DNA from: Sinorhizobium arboris LMG 14919
Lineage (GTDB): Bacteria; Pseudomonadota; Alphaproteobacteria; Rhizobiales; Rhizobiaceae
Assembly: GCF_000427465.1 (NCBI RefSeq)
Contig: NZ_ATYB01000009.1
Coordinates: forward strand, 248,001-312,000
Direction of reading: 5' to 3'
DNA length: 64,000 bases
The position numbers and the translations under genes are program-made. Positions 7,612 through 16,765 of the stretch are shown here, piece by piece (the stretch's first letter is position 1; every line of letters starts with the position of its first letter). The notes below the pieces were generated by a model, which was given only the letters and a program-made list of their open reading frames with translations, was not told where the DNA came from and did no database searches.

Positions 7612-9713
7612 GGTTCTCCGCTCAATGCCTCCCAGCCCTTGTCGGGAGCAAACCGCGACCCGTGCCGCTGTTGGAACCGCTTGAGCGTCTCAACAATGTC
7701 CGCCGCACCGCGACTGCGCGCATAGTGCATCGGTCCGCCGCGGAACGGCGCGAAACCGGTCGCGAAGATCATCGCGGCATCGAGCGTCTCGTCATCCTTG
7801 ACAATACCCTCGCGCAGACAGCGTACGCAGGTGTTGAGCATGGGCAGAAGGAGACGGTCTGCCATCTCCTGTCCGGGTGCGGGTGCCTCGGACGACTTTT
7901 TCGGCTTGCCCTTGTCGTCATAGACGTAGAGTCCCTTGCCCGCCTTTCGGCCGGTTTCGCCGTTTTCAACCTTCGCTTCGAGCCAGGCCGGAATGTCAGG
8001 AATGGGGTCGTCGAGCTTGTCCTTGAGCATCCGGACGACATCGAGACCGATGTCGAGCCCGACACGGTCGGCGAGCTCTATCGGGCCCATCGGCATCCCG
8101 AAATCCTCCGCCGCCCGGTCGATGGTCTCCTTGGGCGTTCCCTCGTCGATCATCACGAAAGCCTCGGTGAGATATGCCGTCAGGGCACGGTTGACGAGAA
8201 AGCCGGGCGCGCTTTTCACTCCGGCGGGCAACCGGTCGATAGTGCCGCAGAAGCCGTGCACCCTGTCGAGCGTTGCCGGGCTCGCCTTGTCGTGGGCGAC
8301 AACCTCGATGAACTCCATCTTGGCGACCGGGTTAAAGAAATGCAGCCCGACCAGGCGATCCGGAAAGGCCAGGCCCTCGCGCAGCACCTCGAGCGGAATG
8401 CTCGACGTATTGGTGGCGAGGATGGCGTCCTCCTTCAATTTCGGCGCGAGGCCGTCGAACACCTTGCGCTTGACGTCCGTCTTCTCCACGACCGCCTCGA
8501 TGACGAGATCCGCCTTGGCGACGCCTGCTCCCTCGAAATCGGGAACCAGGCGGTCGAGGGCGTCGCGCCGCTCGATGCTCGAATGAAGTTTCTCGTCGCA
8601 GAACTCCGCGGCGCGGCCAATCGCCTTGGCGAGGGTGTCGTGGTCGACATCGGCAAGCGTGACATGCAGTCCCCGCGCCGCGCACCAGACGGCGATATCG
8701 CCGCCCATCGTGCCCGCTCCGATAACGTGGACGTGACGAATGCCGCTTTCGGCCTTGGCGGCGTCCTTCAGCTTTTCGCGCAGGAAGAAGACCCGCATGA
8801 GGTTCTGCGCCGTCTCGCTCACAAGCAGTTCGGAGAAGGAGGTGATCTCGGCTCCTTGCATTGCCTTGGCATCGCCGCCATGCTCCTCCCAGAGATCGAT
8901 GAGACGGTAAGGTGCCGGATAGTGCTGCTTCGGTGCTCGTTTTTCCGCCTCGGCACGAAACCGGCGGGCGGCGAGCCGGCGAGCCGGCGCGAGGCCGAGC
9001 AGTCCCGATTTCCAGCTGCCGCGATCCGTCTTCATCTGGCCAGCGACGGCGGCGCCCACTGCATTCTCGACATGGCGTTCCTCGACAACCGCGTCGACGA
9101 GACCGAGCGCCTTCGCTTTCTTCGCGTGCACGGTCTTTCCCGTCAGCATCATCGTCATCGCCTGGACCGGATCGATCAGCGCCGTCAGCCGGAACGTCCC
9201 GCCGAGCCCGGGATGCAGGCCGAGCCTTATCTCGGGAAAGCCCAGTTTCGCGTCACTCAAGGCAATGCGGTATTTGCAGGCGAGTGCGATTTCCAGGCCG
9301 CCGCCGAGGCAATAGCCATGGATCACCGCCACGGTCGGTATCGCGAGCGCCGCCAACCGGTCGATGATCCCGTGCGCCCACCGCGTGCGCTTTTCCACCT
9401 CGCGCACCTCGGTCACGCCTTTGAAGTCGCGGATGTCAGCGCCCGCGATAAAGCCGCCCCTTTTGGCCGAGCGGATGACGAGGCCCTTGGCGCCGATGCC
9501 CTCTATCTCGACAAGCACCGTGTCGAGTTCAGCGATGACTGCTTCCGAGATGGTATTCGCGCTTTCGTTGGCTCTGTCGAGCACCAGCCAGGCGATATCG
9601 TCCGGTCCCTTGCTCAGCCGCCAATGCGTGAAAACCTTCAAGGCGGTTCCCGGCCCGAACTCTTTATCGCGGCGGGCGAGCGTTTCCCAAACCGAGGTGT
9701 TTCCGGCCGGCAT
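7608..9713 (-). CDS. fadB: bifunctional enoyl-CoA hydratase / 3-hydroxyacyl-CoA dehydrogenase (FadB/FadJ type)
   Basis: A 701-residue fusion enzyme for steps two and three of beta-oxidation. The N-terminal crotonase domain (about 30-215) has GADI, GYCLGGGLE and GFPEIRLGLHPGLGG; Glu141 and Glu161 are the likely catalytic pair. The NAD-binding dehydrogenase domain begins near 327 with HVIGAGTMGGDIAVW and continues with the LVGLHFFNP motif. Its ATG overlaps the thiolase stop by one base (TGATG), and its own stop overlaps the next gene (GTGA), forming a tight three-gene operon. A longer upstream start would reach into the thiolase frame and is rejected. Confidence 0.9.
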   Translation of the reverse strand: MPAGNTSVWETLARRDKEFGPGTALKVFTHWRLSKGPDDIAWLVLDRANESANTISEAVIAELDTVLVEIEGIGAKGLVIRSAKRGGFIAGADIRDFKGVTEVREVEKRTRWAHGIIDRLAALAIPTVAVIHGYCLGGGLEIALACKYRIALSDAKLGFPEIRLGLHPGLGGTFRLTALIDPVQAMTMMLTGKTVHAKKAKALGLVDAVVEERHVENAVGAAVAGQMKTDRGSWKSGLLGLAPARRLAARRFRAEAEKRAPKQHYPAPYRLIDLWEEHGGDAKAMQGAEITSFSELLVSETAQNLMRVFFLREKLKDAAKAESGIRHVHVIGAGTMGGDIAVWCAARGLHVTLADVDHDTLAKAIGRAAEFCDEKLHSSIERRDALDRLVPDFEGAGVAKADLVIEAVVEKTDVKRKVFDGLAPKLKEDAILATNTSSIPLEVLREGLAFPDRLVGLHFFNPVAKMEFIEVVAHDKASPATLDRVHGFCGTIDRLPAGVKSAPGFLVNRALTAYLTEAFVMIDEGTPKETIDRAAEDFGMPMGPIELADRVGLDIGLDVVRMLKDKLDDPIPDIPAWLEAKVENGETGRKAGKGLYVYDDKGKPKKSSEAPAPGQEMADRLLLPMLNTCVRCLREGIVKDDETLDAAMIFATGFAPFRGGPMHYARSRGAADIVETLKRFQQRHGSRFAPDKGWEALSGEP

Positions 9714-11113
9714 CAGGCAGCCTCCAGGAGCATGGCGCCGCCTTGCCCGCCGCCGATGCACTCGGTGGCTATGCCGCGCTTCAGGTCAAGCCGGCGGATC
9801 GCGTTGACGAGATGAAGCACGAGGCGGGTTCCGCTCGTGCCGACCGGATGCCCGAGGCTGATCGCCCCTCCGTCCACGTTGAGCCGGTCGCGTTCGATGT
9901 GCCCGAAGACGCCGTCGAGACCGAGCACGTCGCGGCAATATTCCTGATCCTCCCAGGCGGCGATGCAGGCAAGCACCTGCGAAGCGAAGGCTTCGTTGAG
10001 TTCCCAGAGATCGACATCCTCCCGGGAAAGCTTCCTGCGTTTCATGATTTCAGTCGAACACAATGTCGGGGCAAGCCCCATGATCGAGGGATCGAGCGCC
10101 GACCATTCACTGTCGACGATGCGGGCGAGCGGCGTAATCTGGTGCCTGTTCATCGCCTCTTCCGATGCGAGGACGACCCAGCAGGCGCCATCGGTGATCT
10201 GGGAGGAATTGCCGGCGGTGACGTTGCCGTGGGGTTTTTCGAAAACCGCCTCCAACTTCGCGAGCTTGTCCATCGACGTGTCCGGCCGCACGCCGTCGTC
10301 ATGATCGTAGAGCACGCCGTGGCGGGAGATCGCCGGGATGACCTCGCCCGCGAAGACGCCATTGTTCTGCGCGCGCGCCAGGCGTTGATGGCTTTCCAGG
10401 GCATAGGCATCGGCAGCTTCCCGCGTGATGCCGAACAGATGGCCGATCACTTCCGCCGTTTGACCCATATTGAGATCGGTGATCGGATCAGTAAGTCCGC
10501 GTTCGAGTCCGACCACAGGCTTCGCCATCTCCGGTCTCAATCCCGCCAAGGCAGTGGCTTTTTCCCAAGGTGTCTTCGCCGCTGCACGGCCGCCGAACCA
10601 TTCGGCCGCTTGCTGGCGAAGCACCAGAGGTGCATGGGACAGCGCCTCCGTTCCGCCAGCGAGAATGAGATCGGCCCTGCCAGCTTCGATCGCACGGAAG
10701 GCTATGTCGATCGACTGCATGCCCGAGCCGCAATTGATCTGGACGGTAACGGCCGTCATTGCCGCCCCCATGCCGAGCCTGAGGGAGGCCACGCGCGCCG
10801 GGTTCATCTCGTCGGCGATCACATTGACGCAGCCGAGAACGACGGTGTCGAATTCATCCGGAGAGAAAGGCTGGCGCATGAGAAGCGGCCGTCCACATTG
10901 AACGGCAAGATCGACCGGCGTGAACGGTCCCGGCTTGTTGCGCGCCCGCAGAAAAGGCGTGCGCGCCCCATCCACCAGGTAAACGGGGCGAGCAGAAATC
11001 GCGGCGGTCCGATTGGGAGATCGGGATCTGCCGGCCATCGGTACCCCGGGAGTGGCCGCCTTCGCCGTGCGACGCGGGGTCGTCGCTGCAGCGGAGTTCG
11101 GCGGCTGGGCCAT
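9713..11113 (-). CDS. fadA: acetyl-CoA acetyltransferase (thiolase)
   Basis: A 466-residue thiolase, last step of the beta-oxidation spiral. The acylated cysteine is Cys128 in INCGSGMQS; the catalytic His lies in GGAISLGHPVGTSGTR and the second Cys in ECIGGGQGGAM. The chosen ATG has a GGGAG site seven bases upstream. Compared with typical 390-430-residue thiolases it has an extra N-terminal stretch of about 40 residues rich in Ala, Pro, Arg and Ser. First gene of the thiolase, fadB-like, acetyl-CoA hydrolase operon, which faces the acyl-CoA dehydrogenase. The FadA-versus-FadI subtype is not certain. Confidence 0.85.
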   Translation of the reverse strand: MAQPPNSAAATTPRRTAKAATPGVPMAGRSRSPNRTAAISARPVYLVDGARTPFLRARNKPGPFTPVDLAVQCGRPLLMRQPFSPDEFDTVVLGCVNVIADEMNPARVASLRLGMGAAMTAVTVQINCGSGMQSIDIAFRAIEAGRADLILAGGTEALSHAPLVLRQQAAEWFGGRAAAKTPWEKATALAGLRPEMAKPVVGLERGLTDPITDLNMGQTAEVIGHLFGITREAADAYALESHQRLARAQNNGVFAGEVIPAISRHGVLYDHDDGVRPDTSMDKLAKLEAVFEKPHGNVTAGNSSQITDGACWVVLASEEAMNRHQITPLARIVDSEWSALDPSIMGLAPTLCSTEIMKRRKLSREDVDLWELNEAFASQVLACIAAWEDQEYCRDVLGLDGVFGHIERDRLNVDGGAISLGHPVGTSGTRLVLHLVNAIRRLDLKRGIATECIGGGQGGAMLLEAA

Positions 11114-11249
11114 CGCTTGGCTCCCACTAGACGGCGGGACGTCGAAACCGGATTTTCTCCAGGAAAGCATAAGAAAATCACGCGTCAGCCGCACGGGTTC
11201 GCGTCAAGGTCAAACGTTCAAAGCCGGGAATCGGTTCCGCAGCCGCCAT

Positions 11250-11870
11250 TCACACGATTTCGCGTGGCAACAGGACCGGCGACACGTGCGCCGGGGCAAG
11301 ACCGCGGCGCTGCCCAGTAGCCCGCGCCCGGCGAAGCCGTGCAGGGGCTTGAACACAAATTCCTGCTTTCTTTGCGCCAGCGCTTCCACGTTTTCGGTGC
11401 GGATCAGATGCGTCTCCGGTACTGGTCGCTCAGGATTTGACGCTCCCGGGGCTCTATTCCCAACTCTTTGTCCCAATGCGGCAGCGATAGCCATTCCAAC
11501 AGCCGTTTGTCGCTTCGCGTGGCATAGGTAAACGGATTGGGCGCGACGTAACACGACCCGCGCGATAGGCCGCCCGGAGAGCGGAAAAGTCCTCGGACTG
11601 CCAGAAGAAATCGGTCGAGCGGTTGACGATGAAGCTCACCGCCTGTCCCTTGAGCAGCAGTTGCTGGCCGTCGCAGCGAAGCTCCCCGGGACAGCCCATC
11701 TCCGACTGCCAACCGCGCCGGCGCAACAGATCGCAGAGCAGCTGGAGTTCATTGCGAAATCTGCCTTGTTGCAACGATTCGGCATCATCGAGGATGAGAA
11801 ACGAAAGTTCATTGGAGCATCGGCGATGATCGGAGGTCCGATTGCCGTGGCTTGATGGTCATGTCGTTGG
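11250..11870 (-). pseudogene. decayed ATP-grasp-like protein gene
   Basis: Consecutive frames on the minus strand join into one family: LSFLILDDAESLQQGRF, then AVSFIVNRSTDFFWQSEDF, then VAPNPFTYATRSDKRLLEWL, then THLIRTENVEALAQ and QEFVFKPLHGFAGRGLLGS. The pattern (VNRSTDF, a short DKR motif, FKP..GFAGRG nucleotide-binding loop) resembles a family of ATP-grasp-like proteins related to glutathionylspermidine-synthase/carboxylate-amine ligases. At least two single-base losses (near 11555 in a TT pair and near 11420 in a CC pair) break the frame, and the C-terminus dissolves after the glycine-rich loop. The exact ends are approximate. The original substrate is unknown. Confidence 0.6.
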
Positions 11871-11982
11871 CTACCGCCGGGCTCAACACCCCGGCAGGCG
11901 CTGAGCACTCGCGAAACAAGGACCCTCACCGACCGTTTCCCTGAAAACGGCGAGGCCTCGCCTCGGCATCCCGACGAGGAGA

Positions 11983-12630
11983 TTGGCCATAGCAATTCGC
12001 GACTCTTACCGCAACGATGGGCGCTCCCGCTATCCTGACCGTGGCGACTACGTGAATGAGCGTTCGGGCAGGCCTGTTACGCGGGGTGCCCGTCCGGCGG
12101 ACCGCATACCGGATCGGACATTTGGCGACGACGAAAACTGGAACGATTACGGCGGCACGGGTGTGCGCTACGGCGGCAGCTCAAGCGGCGGTTATGGCAC
12201 AGGCGGCGCGGCCCTGGACTACCGCGACGTAGTCGGAAGCCGCTATGACTGGGAGAATCGCTACTCGGATGTCCGGCAAGTGTTTCCCGAACAGGGGTGT
12301 CATCGAAGGCGCGGGCCTCGCAATTATACCCGTTCTGATCAGCGCATTCGCGAAGATGTGAGCGATCGCCTGACGGACGATCCGCACATCGACGCGTCGA
12401 ACATCGAGGTGACGGTCGAGAACGGAGAGGTCACGCTTTCCGGCACGGTCATGAGTCGGCCGGTCAAGCACCGCGCTGAGGACATCACCGAATCTATCTC
12501 CGGAGTGAAGCACGTCCAGAACAATCTGCGACTCCAGCGCAAAGCCGGTGTTCTCGTGGGTGCCGGACGCAACACCAGGACGCCGGATAGCTCGCCCGGT
12601 GGCGGAGGCAATCCCCCGACGATGTTCTAA
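11983..12630 (+). CDS. BON-domain protein
   Basis: About 215 residues. The N-terminal half is hydrophilic and rich in Arg, Asp, Gly and Tyr (low complexity). The C-terminal half is a BON domain (about 115-185) with YTRSDQRIREDVSDRL, IEVTVENGEVTLSGTV and ISGVKHVQNNLRL. BON domains are found in envelope-stress proteins such as OsmY and are thought to bind membranes or lipids; there is no signal peptide here. A short Gly/Pro-rich tail follows. The start is uncertain: the first possible codon is a TTG directly abutting an AGGAGA, which is too close for ribosome binding, and no in-frame ATG is near. Confidence 0.7.
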   Translation: MAIAIRDSYRNDGRSRYPDRGDYVNERSGRPVTRGARPADRIPDRTFGDDENWNDYGGTGVRYGGSSSGGYGTGGAALDYRDVVGSRYDWENRYSDVRQVFPEQGCHRRRGPRNYTRSDQRIREDVSDRLTDDPHIDASNIEVTVENGEVTLSGTVMSRPVKHRAEDITESISGVKHVQNNLRLQRKAGVLVGAGRNTRTPDSSPGGGGNPPTMF

Positions 12631-12724
12631 GGCTCACAAGCCAAGTGTGCCCTAGGCCAAGTATGCCTGGGAATGAATCGGCGAGTGCCATAGCCGTTCA
12701 TTGATTCAACATCGCTGCAACAGG

Positions 12725-12749
12725 GGAACATTCGACGTCCGCGGCGATT
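12725..12749 (+). promoter_or_regulatory. weak RpoE2/EcfG-like promoter before the DUF2267 gene
   Basis: GGAAC, 16 bases, GATT, ending 47 bases before the ATG. The spacing fits the rhizobial stress-sigma consensus but the -10 keeps only the TT. DUF2267 proteins are often stress-associated, which makes this a reasonable candidate. Confidence 0.3.
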
Positions 12750-12796
12750 GGAGTAGGAGATCTCCAACGCAGCTGTCAGGAACGAGGAGGTCAGCG

Positions 12797-13272
12797 ATGA
12801 GCACAACCGGACTCGATGTCTTCGACAAGACGCTTCAAATTACCAATACCTGGTTGGATGAAATAATGGCCGAGCTCGGCCCTGATCGGCAAGTAGCTTG
12901 GCATGTGTTGAACGCGGTGCTGCGCCCCCTCCGTGACCGTCTGCCGATAGACCTCTCGGCCCATCTTGCATCGCAGCTCCCCGTTCTGGTGCGTGGCACC
13001 TATTACGAACAATGGCAGCCTGGACATCAGCCGGACAAGGCTCGTTCGACGAATTTCTCCAGCAGGTGGGCGCCAAGCTCGAAAACATCCGCCCGGTCAA
13101 TGCACGCGATGCGACGAAGGTGGTCTTCCACGTCCTCTCACGACACGTGGACCGTGGCCAGTTGGAAAAGGTGCGGTCTTCTCTGAAGGAGGACGTGCGG
13201 CAGCTCTGGCCAGAGAGCGCCCTGGACGATGCCCCCGGCAGGGGAACATCGGATCGTGGCGGGGCCGAGTAA
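12797..13272 (+). pseudogene. DUF2267 protein, frameshifted
   Basis: The first part starts at an ATG with a GAGGAGG ribosome-binding site and reads MSTTGLDVFDKTLQITNTWL through LVRGTYYEQWQPGHQPDK, a clear DUF2267 N-terminus. The second part, in another frame, continues the family with SFDEFLQQVGAKLENIRPV and VVFHVLSRHVDRGQ. One base is missing near 13040 (an extra G in the GG pair there restores DKGSFDEF). The function of DUF2267 is unknown; members often sit with other stress genes. It is either a recent pseudogene or a sequencing gap. Confidence 0.7.
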
Positions 13273-13325
13273 ATGTAGCAACGAAACGCCGCAGACGCGC
13301 GTACTGCGGCTGTGAGGGCAAGCTA

Positions 13326-13985
13326 ATGGCCTTCTCCACTCCTGATGACGTCGAGTCTGTCAGAATCGGACCTCCTGGTATCGAGGCCTTTCTCGGCGTC
13401 CCCTCAGACGCGAGTGGCCTAGTGATCTTTGCGCATGGCAGCGGAAGCGGACGCTTCAGTCCTCGCAACAATCGCGTTGCGGCGGCGCTGAGGAAAGCGG
13501 GGTTGGCGACGCTCCTCGTTGATCTCCTGAGACCGGACGAGGAACAGGACCGCCGCAATGTCTTCGACATAGCTCTCCTCGCCAGTCGGCTGACGGCGGC
13601 CAAGCGTTGGATTGCCGAAATCTCCGCGGTGCAGCATCTCCGGGTCGGCTACTTTGGCGCGAGCACCGGTGCTGGCGCGGCCTTGCAGGCAGCTTACGCC
13701 GAGCCGGACGTGGGGGCGGTAGTGTCCCGCGGCGGCCGGCCCGATCTGGCCCTAAGCGTCCTGCCGGAGGTTCGTGCGCCCACCCTCCTCCTCGTCGGAA
13801 GTCTCGATGGGCCAGTGATCGGCATGAACGAGCGCGCCTTCGACGCCCTCACCTGCAAGAAGCGGCTCATCATTATCGAGGGTGCGGGCCACCTGTTCGA
13901 GGAGCCGGGCACGATGGATCAGGTGGTCCGACATGCGACCGACTGGTTCCTGGCCCATCTCGGCAACACGTCGAGAGGGACGTGA
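13326..13985 (+). CDS. dienelactone-hydrolase-like alpha/beta hydrolase
   Basis: A 219-residue cytoplasmic alpha/beta hydrolase with the oxyanion region FAHGSGSGRFSPRN, nucleophile Ser113 in GASTGAG, acid in LLVGSLDGPVIG and His in EGAGHLFEEPG. The ATG has a GAGGG site upstream. It is followed after four bases by a phosphoribosyltransferase; from memory the two activities also occur as a single fused protein in many bacteria, so they probably work together. The substrate is unknown. No true dienelactone-pathway genes are near, so the name indicates fold only. Confidence 0.75.
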   Translation: MAFSTPDDVESVRIGPPGIEAFLGVPSDASGLVIFAHGSGSGRFSPRNNRVAAALRKAGLATLLVDLLRPDEEQDRRNVFDIALLASRLTAAKRWIAEISAVQHLRVGYFGASTGAGAALQAAYAEPDVGAVVSRGGRPDLALSVLPEVRAPTLLLVGSLDGPVIGMNERAFDALTCKKRLIIIEGAGHLFEEPGTMDQVVRHATDWFLAHLGNTSRGT

Positions 13986-13989
13986 CATC

Positions 13990-14664
13990 ATGGTGTATTC
14001 TCAGCGAAATTTTGTGGATCGCAGGGATGCGGGACGGCAGCTCGCTGGCGTTCTGGCGAAGTACACCCAGTCGGAGCCTCTTATCCTGGCCCTGCCGCGC
14101 GGCGGCGTGCCCGTAGCTTTCGAGATAGCCCAAGCATTGCGAGCACCGCTCGAACTGATGCTGGTGCGCAAGATCGGCGCGCCCGGACACCCGGAATACG
14201 GCATCGGCGCCGTAGTTGACGGCAGCGACCCGCAAGTCGTTTATAACGAGGAGGCGATGCGCATCGTCAATCCTCCAGCCAGCTACGTCGAGACCGAGAG
14301 CCAGCGGCAACTCGCTGAGATCGAGCGACGGCGCAAGACATATCAAGGAAATCGATCCGCCACGCCGACCGAGGGACGCACAGTAATCGTCGTGGATGAC
14401 GGCATCGCGACGGGCGGCACCGTCAAAGCCGTCTTGAGGGCGTTGCGCAAAGCCGGCTCCGGCAGGATTATCCTTGCCGTTCCCGTCGCCCCCAGAGAGG
14501 CGCTTAAGGAACTCAGGACGGAGGCTGATGAAGTCATCTGCCTGCAAACACCGGATCCATTCCGGGCCGTCGGTCTCCACTACCTCGACTTCGACCAGAC
14601 ATCCGACGAGGAGGTCATACGGCTTCTCAGAGACGCCCGCAGCGGCGTGGGTTTGAGCCGCTAG
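13990..14664 (+). CDS. phosphoribosyltransferase-domain protein
   Basis: A 224-residue type I phosphoribosyltransferase. The PRPP loop is VIVVDDGIATGGTVKAVL (about 132-149); an early LILALPRGGVPVAFEIA segment and LVRKIGAPGHPEYGIGAV match the family of PRTases that stand beside or are fused to dienelactone-hydrolase-like domains. No regulatory or nucleobase-specific hood motif identifies a base, so the substrate is open. The ATG lies four bases after the hydrolase stop, indicating one transcript. Confidence 0.8.
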   Translation: MVYSQRNFVDRRDAGRQLAGVLAKYTQSEPLILALPRGGVPVAFEIAQALRAPLELMLVRKIGAPGHPEYGIGAVVDGSDPQVVYNEEAMRIVNPPASYVETESQRQLAEIERRRKTYQGNRSATPTEGRTVIVVDDGIATGGTVKAVLRALRKAGSGRIILAVPVAPREALKELRTEADEVICLQTPDPFRAVGLHYLDFDQTSDEEVIRLLRDARSGVGLSR

Positions 14665-14903
14665 CGCCTTACTCCCGCCCACGACCCGCCCAGTTCAAAG
14701 AAGCCGAAGCCAAGCAGTCCGGTCAGGGGTATACCCCCCGGCCCAGTTCAGGGCGAAGCTGATGGCTACCAGGCATAGGATCGCCGTCGCCGTCGTCTCT
14801 CGCACGTGAAAATACGAGTAGTAAGCGCCAACGAGCAGCACCAGCAAAGTGCCTGCGAGCCACCACCGCTATTGGCGGCAAACGCTACGCCGTGATGAAT
14901 CAT
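14661..14903 (-). pseudogene. decayed small membrane protein
   Basis: Two frames join through a run of six G (minus strand): one encodes WWLAGTLLVLLVGAYYSYF and TTATAILCLVAISFALNWAG, the other GLLGFGFFELGGSW. Removing one G restores a continuous membrane protein with two or three helices. An ATG with a GAGG site lies upstream, but a TAG interrupts before the first helix, so a second lesion is likely. Family not recognised. Confidence 0.4.
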
Positions 14904-15041
14904 GTTTCTTTTGCCTCTCAGACGCCCACTGGGAAGTCGTAGGGGCTTGGGACGTGTGGATGAACATGGTTGAGATCGAAAAGTGATGAGTGAGTTAGGT
15001 GTACCTAGAGGAGTCCTCAACGGGCCATCGAGCGGGTGCTG

Positions 15042-15554
15042 TCATGTCTTACGGCGATAGTGCATCTCGGCCCAAAGATGGAGAAGAGGTACGCCCAGGG
15101 TTAAACCGTATGAAAAAATGCGGGACGCTCTCTCGTCGATCATTTCCGTTGTCAGACCCGGAAGGAGGGCGTTGGTGGCAATTAGGGGAAGAGCCGCCAA
15201 TGCAAGGCCACGCCAGAAGGTCTCTCGGTGCTCGCGCAATTCGGCTGCACCGTGCCTTACGAACGCTGCCGAAAGGGACACGAATTTCACCAGCGCAGTT
15301 GCTCCCATCCCAGTCAAGCTGGCGATGGCTCCGGAAAGGACCAGCAATTGCAGCATCCCTTTTGGAGTCTGTGGTAGGTCGAACAAGATGCTGGCCGGCA
15401 GCATGGGGATGGAGAAAAGGAGCCCAAACAGCGCTACAAGACCTGCGAAAATTATCCACGCAGCCAGAGCGACGGCCGGGATCAGCGCGAAGATGACGAG
15501 TTCGACAACATATAGGCTGCGACTCCATTTTTCCGAAATTGTCACCCGCCCCAC
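15042..15554 (-). CDS. hypothetical four-helix membrane protein
   Basis: About 170 residues with four hydrophobic segments: VVELVIFALIPAVALAAWII, an adjacent LVALFGLLFSIPML, GMLQLLVLSGAIASLTGMG, and ALAALPLIATNALL with a final GLTLGVPLLHL. The GTG start is chosen because AGGGAGG precedes it by five bases; an upstream extension would be arginine/serine-rich non-coding DNA. It has no recognisable family. It ends 135 bases from the next decayed membrane-protein gene and is not clearly part of an operon. Confidence 0.6.
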   Translation of the reverse strand: MGRVTISEKWSRSLYVVELVIFALIPAVALAAWIIFAGLVALFGLLFSIPMLPASILFDLPQTPKGMLQLLVLSGAIASLTGMGATALVKFVSLSAAFVRHGAAELREHRETFWRGLALAALPLIATNALLPGLTTEMIDERASRIFSYGLTLGVPLLHLWAEMHYRRKT

Positions 15555-15688
15555 CAGCGCCTCCCTTACGCTGCAGTAGTACAACTTGAAGGGGAATGAT
15601 TGCAATGGGGTTCGCGAGGGGCCGATGTTCGAATGCGCCTGCCTGCGGCGACCCAGTGCGGTCCCCGGGTGATTGCTCCGCCTACCGG

Positions 15689-16753
15689 TCACTCGAGTCG
15701 AATGCCCGTATCCGCGTCGAAAAAGTGCACCGTCGTGCCGGCCATCGACACCGAAACATCCTGTCCCGGTTGATAGTCGCTCCGTTCGCGCAGCAGGCAG
15801 GTCAGTTCCTGTCCCGCGAAACCGATTTGAAGCAGTGTTTCGGAGCCCGTCGGCTCGACAACGATGAGCTTCGCCGGCGCGCCCTTGCCGCCGATCGTGA
15901 TATCCTCCGGCCGAATACCAAACACGACTTTCCGACCGTCCGCGTTGGCTGGCATGCGCGACAGGGCGATCGAGGTGCCATCGAGCATTTCCAGCCTTGG
16001 ACCCCCGGCGCTTCGCAGTGTGCCGGGTATGAAGTTCATGGCCGGCGAGCCGAGAAAGCCTGCGACGAACTGGTTCGCCGGCCTGTCGTAGAGTTCGAGG
16101 GGCGCGCCGATCTGCTCGACTTGGCCGCCATGCATGACGACGATCTTGTCCGCCATGGTCATAGCCTCGATCTGATCGTGGGTGACATAGACCGTGGTGG
16201 TGTTGAGACGCTTCTGTAGCGCCTTGATTTCGGCGCGCATCGCCACGCGCAGCTTGGCATCTAGGTTTGACAATGGTTCATCGAACAGAAACACCTTCGG
16301 GTCGCGCACGATCGCCCGACCCATGGCGACGCGCTGCCGTTGGCCGCCCGAAAGCTGCGCCGGCTTGCGGCCGAGCAGCGGCTCGAGGCCAAGGATGGAG
16401 GCGGCCTGATCCACCTTCTTCTTGATCTCCTGCTTCTTTATACCGGCCATTTCCAGTGCGAAGCCCATGTTCTGCTCGACAGTCATTTGCGGGTAAAGAG
16501 CGTAGTTCTGGAACACCATCGCGATGTCACGCTCCTTTGGTGCCAGATCGTTGACCACCCGATTCCCGATCCTGATCTGGCCTGCGGTTATCGATTCCAG
16601 ACCGGCAATCATGCGCAGCAAGGTCGACTTCCCGCATCCGGACGGGCCGACGAGGATGACGAATTCGCCGTCCTCGATATCGACGCTTACGCCGTGCAGA
16701 ACCTGCATCGAGCCATAGGACTTGCGCACCTCTGCGATTTGAACGGATGACAT
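15689..16753 (-). CDS. CUT1 sugar ABC transporter ATPase (MalK/UgpC type)
   Basis: A 354-residue ATP-binding subunit: Walker A GPSGCGKST (about 36-44), Q-loop VFQNYALYPQM, signature LSGGQRQRVAMGRAI, Walker B VFLFDEPLSNLDAKLR, switch His in YVTHDQIEAM, and a C-terminal OB-like TOBE domain as in MalK. Last gene of the five-gene operon starting with the binding protein at 21.4 kb; it follows the DUF5060 glycosidase by 12 bases. It drives the two permeases of the same operon. The substrate is presumably an oligosaccharide cleaved by the neighbouring hydrolase. Confidence 0.9.
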   Translation of the reverse strand: MSSVQIAEVRKSYGSMQVLHGVSVDIEDGEFVILVGPSGCGKSTLLRMIAGLESITAGQIRIGNRVVNDLAPKERDIAMVFQNYALYPQMTVEQNMGFALEMAGIKKQEIKKKVDQAASILGLEPLLGRKPAQLSGGQRQRVAMGRAIVRDPKVFLFDEPLSNLDAKLRVAMRAEIKALQKRLNTTTVYVTHDQIEAMTMADKIVVMHGGQVEQIGAPLELYDRPANQFVAGFLGSPAMNFIPGTLRSAGGPRLEMLDGTSIALSRMPANADGRKVVFGIRPEDITIGGKGAPAKLIVVEPTGSETLLQIGFAGQELTCLLRERSDYQPGQDVSVSMAGTTVHFFDADTGIRLE

Positions 16754-16765
16754 TTGCGGATCCTC

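Noticed and set aside
7662..9815. 717-codon open frame on the plus strand opposite the fadB-like gene
   Set aside because: It mirrors the real gene codon for codon. The translation is rich in Arg, Glu, Ala and His without motifs, as expected for the antisense frame of GC-rich DNA.
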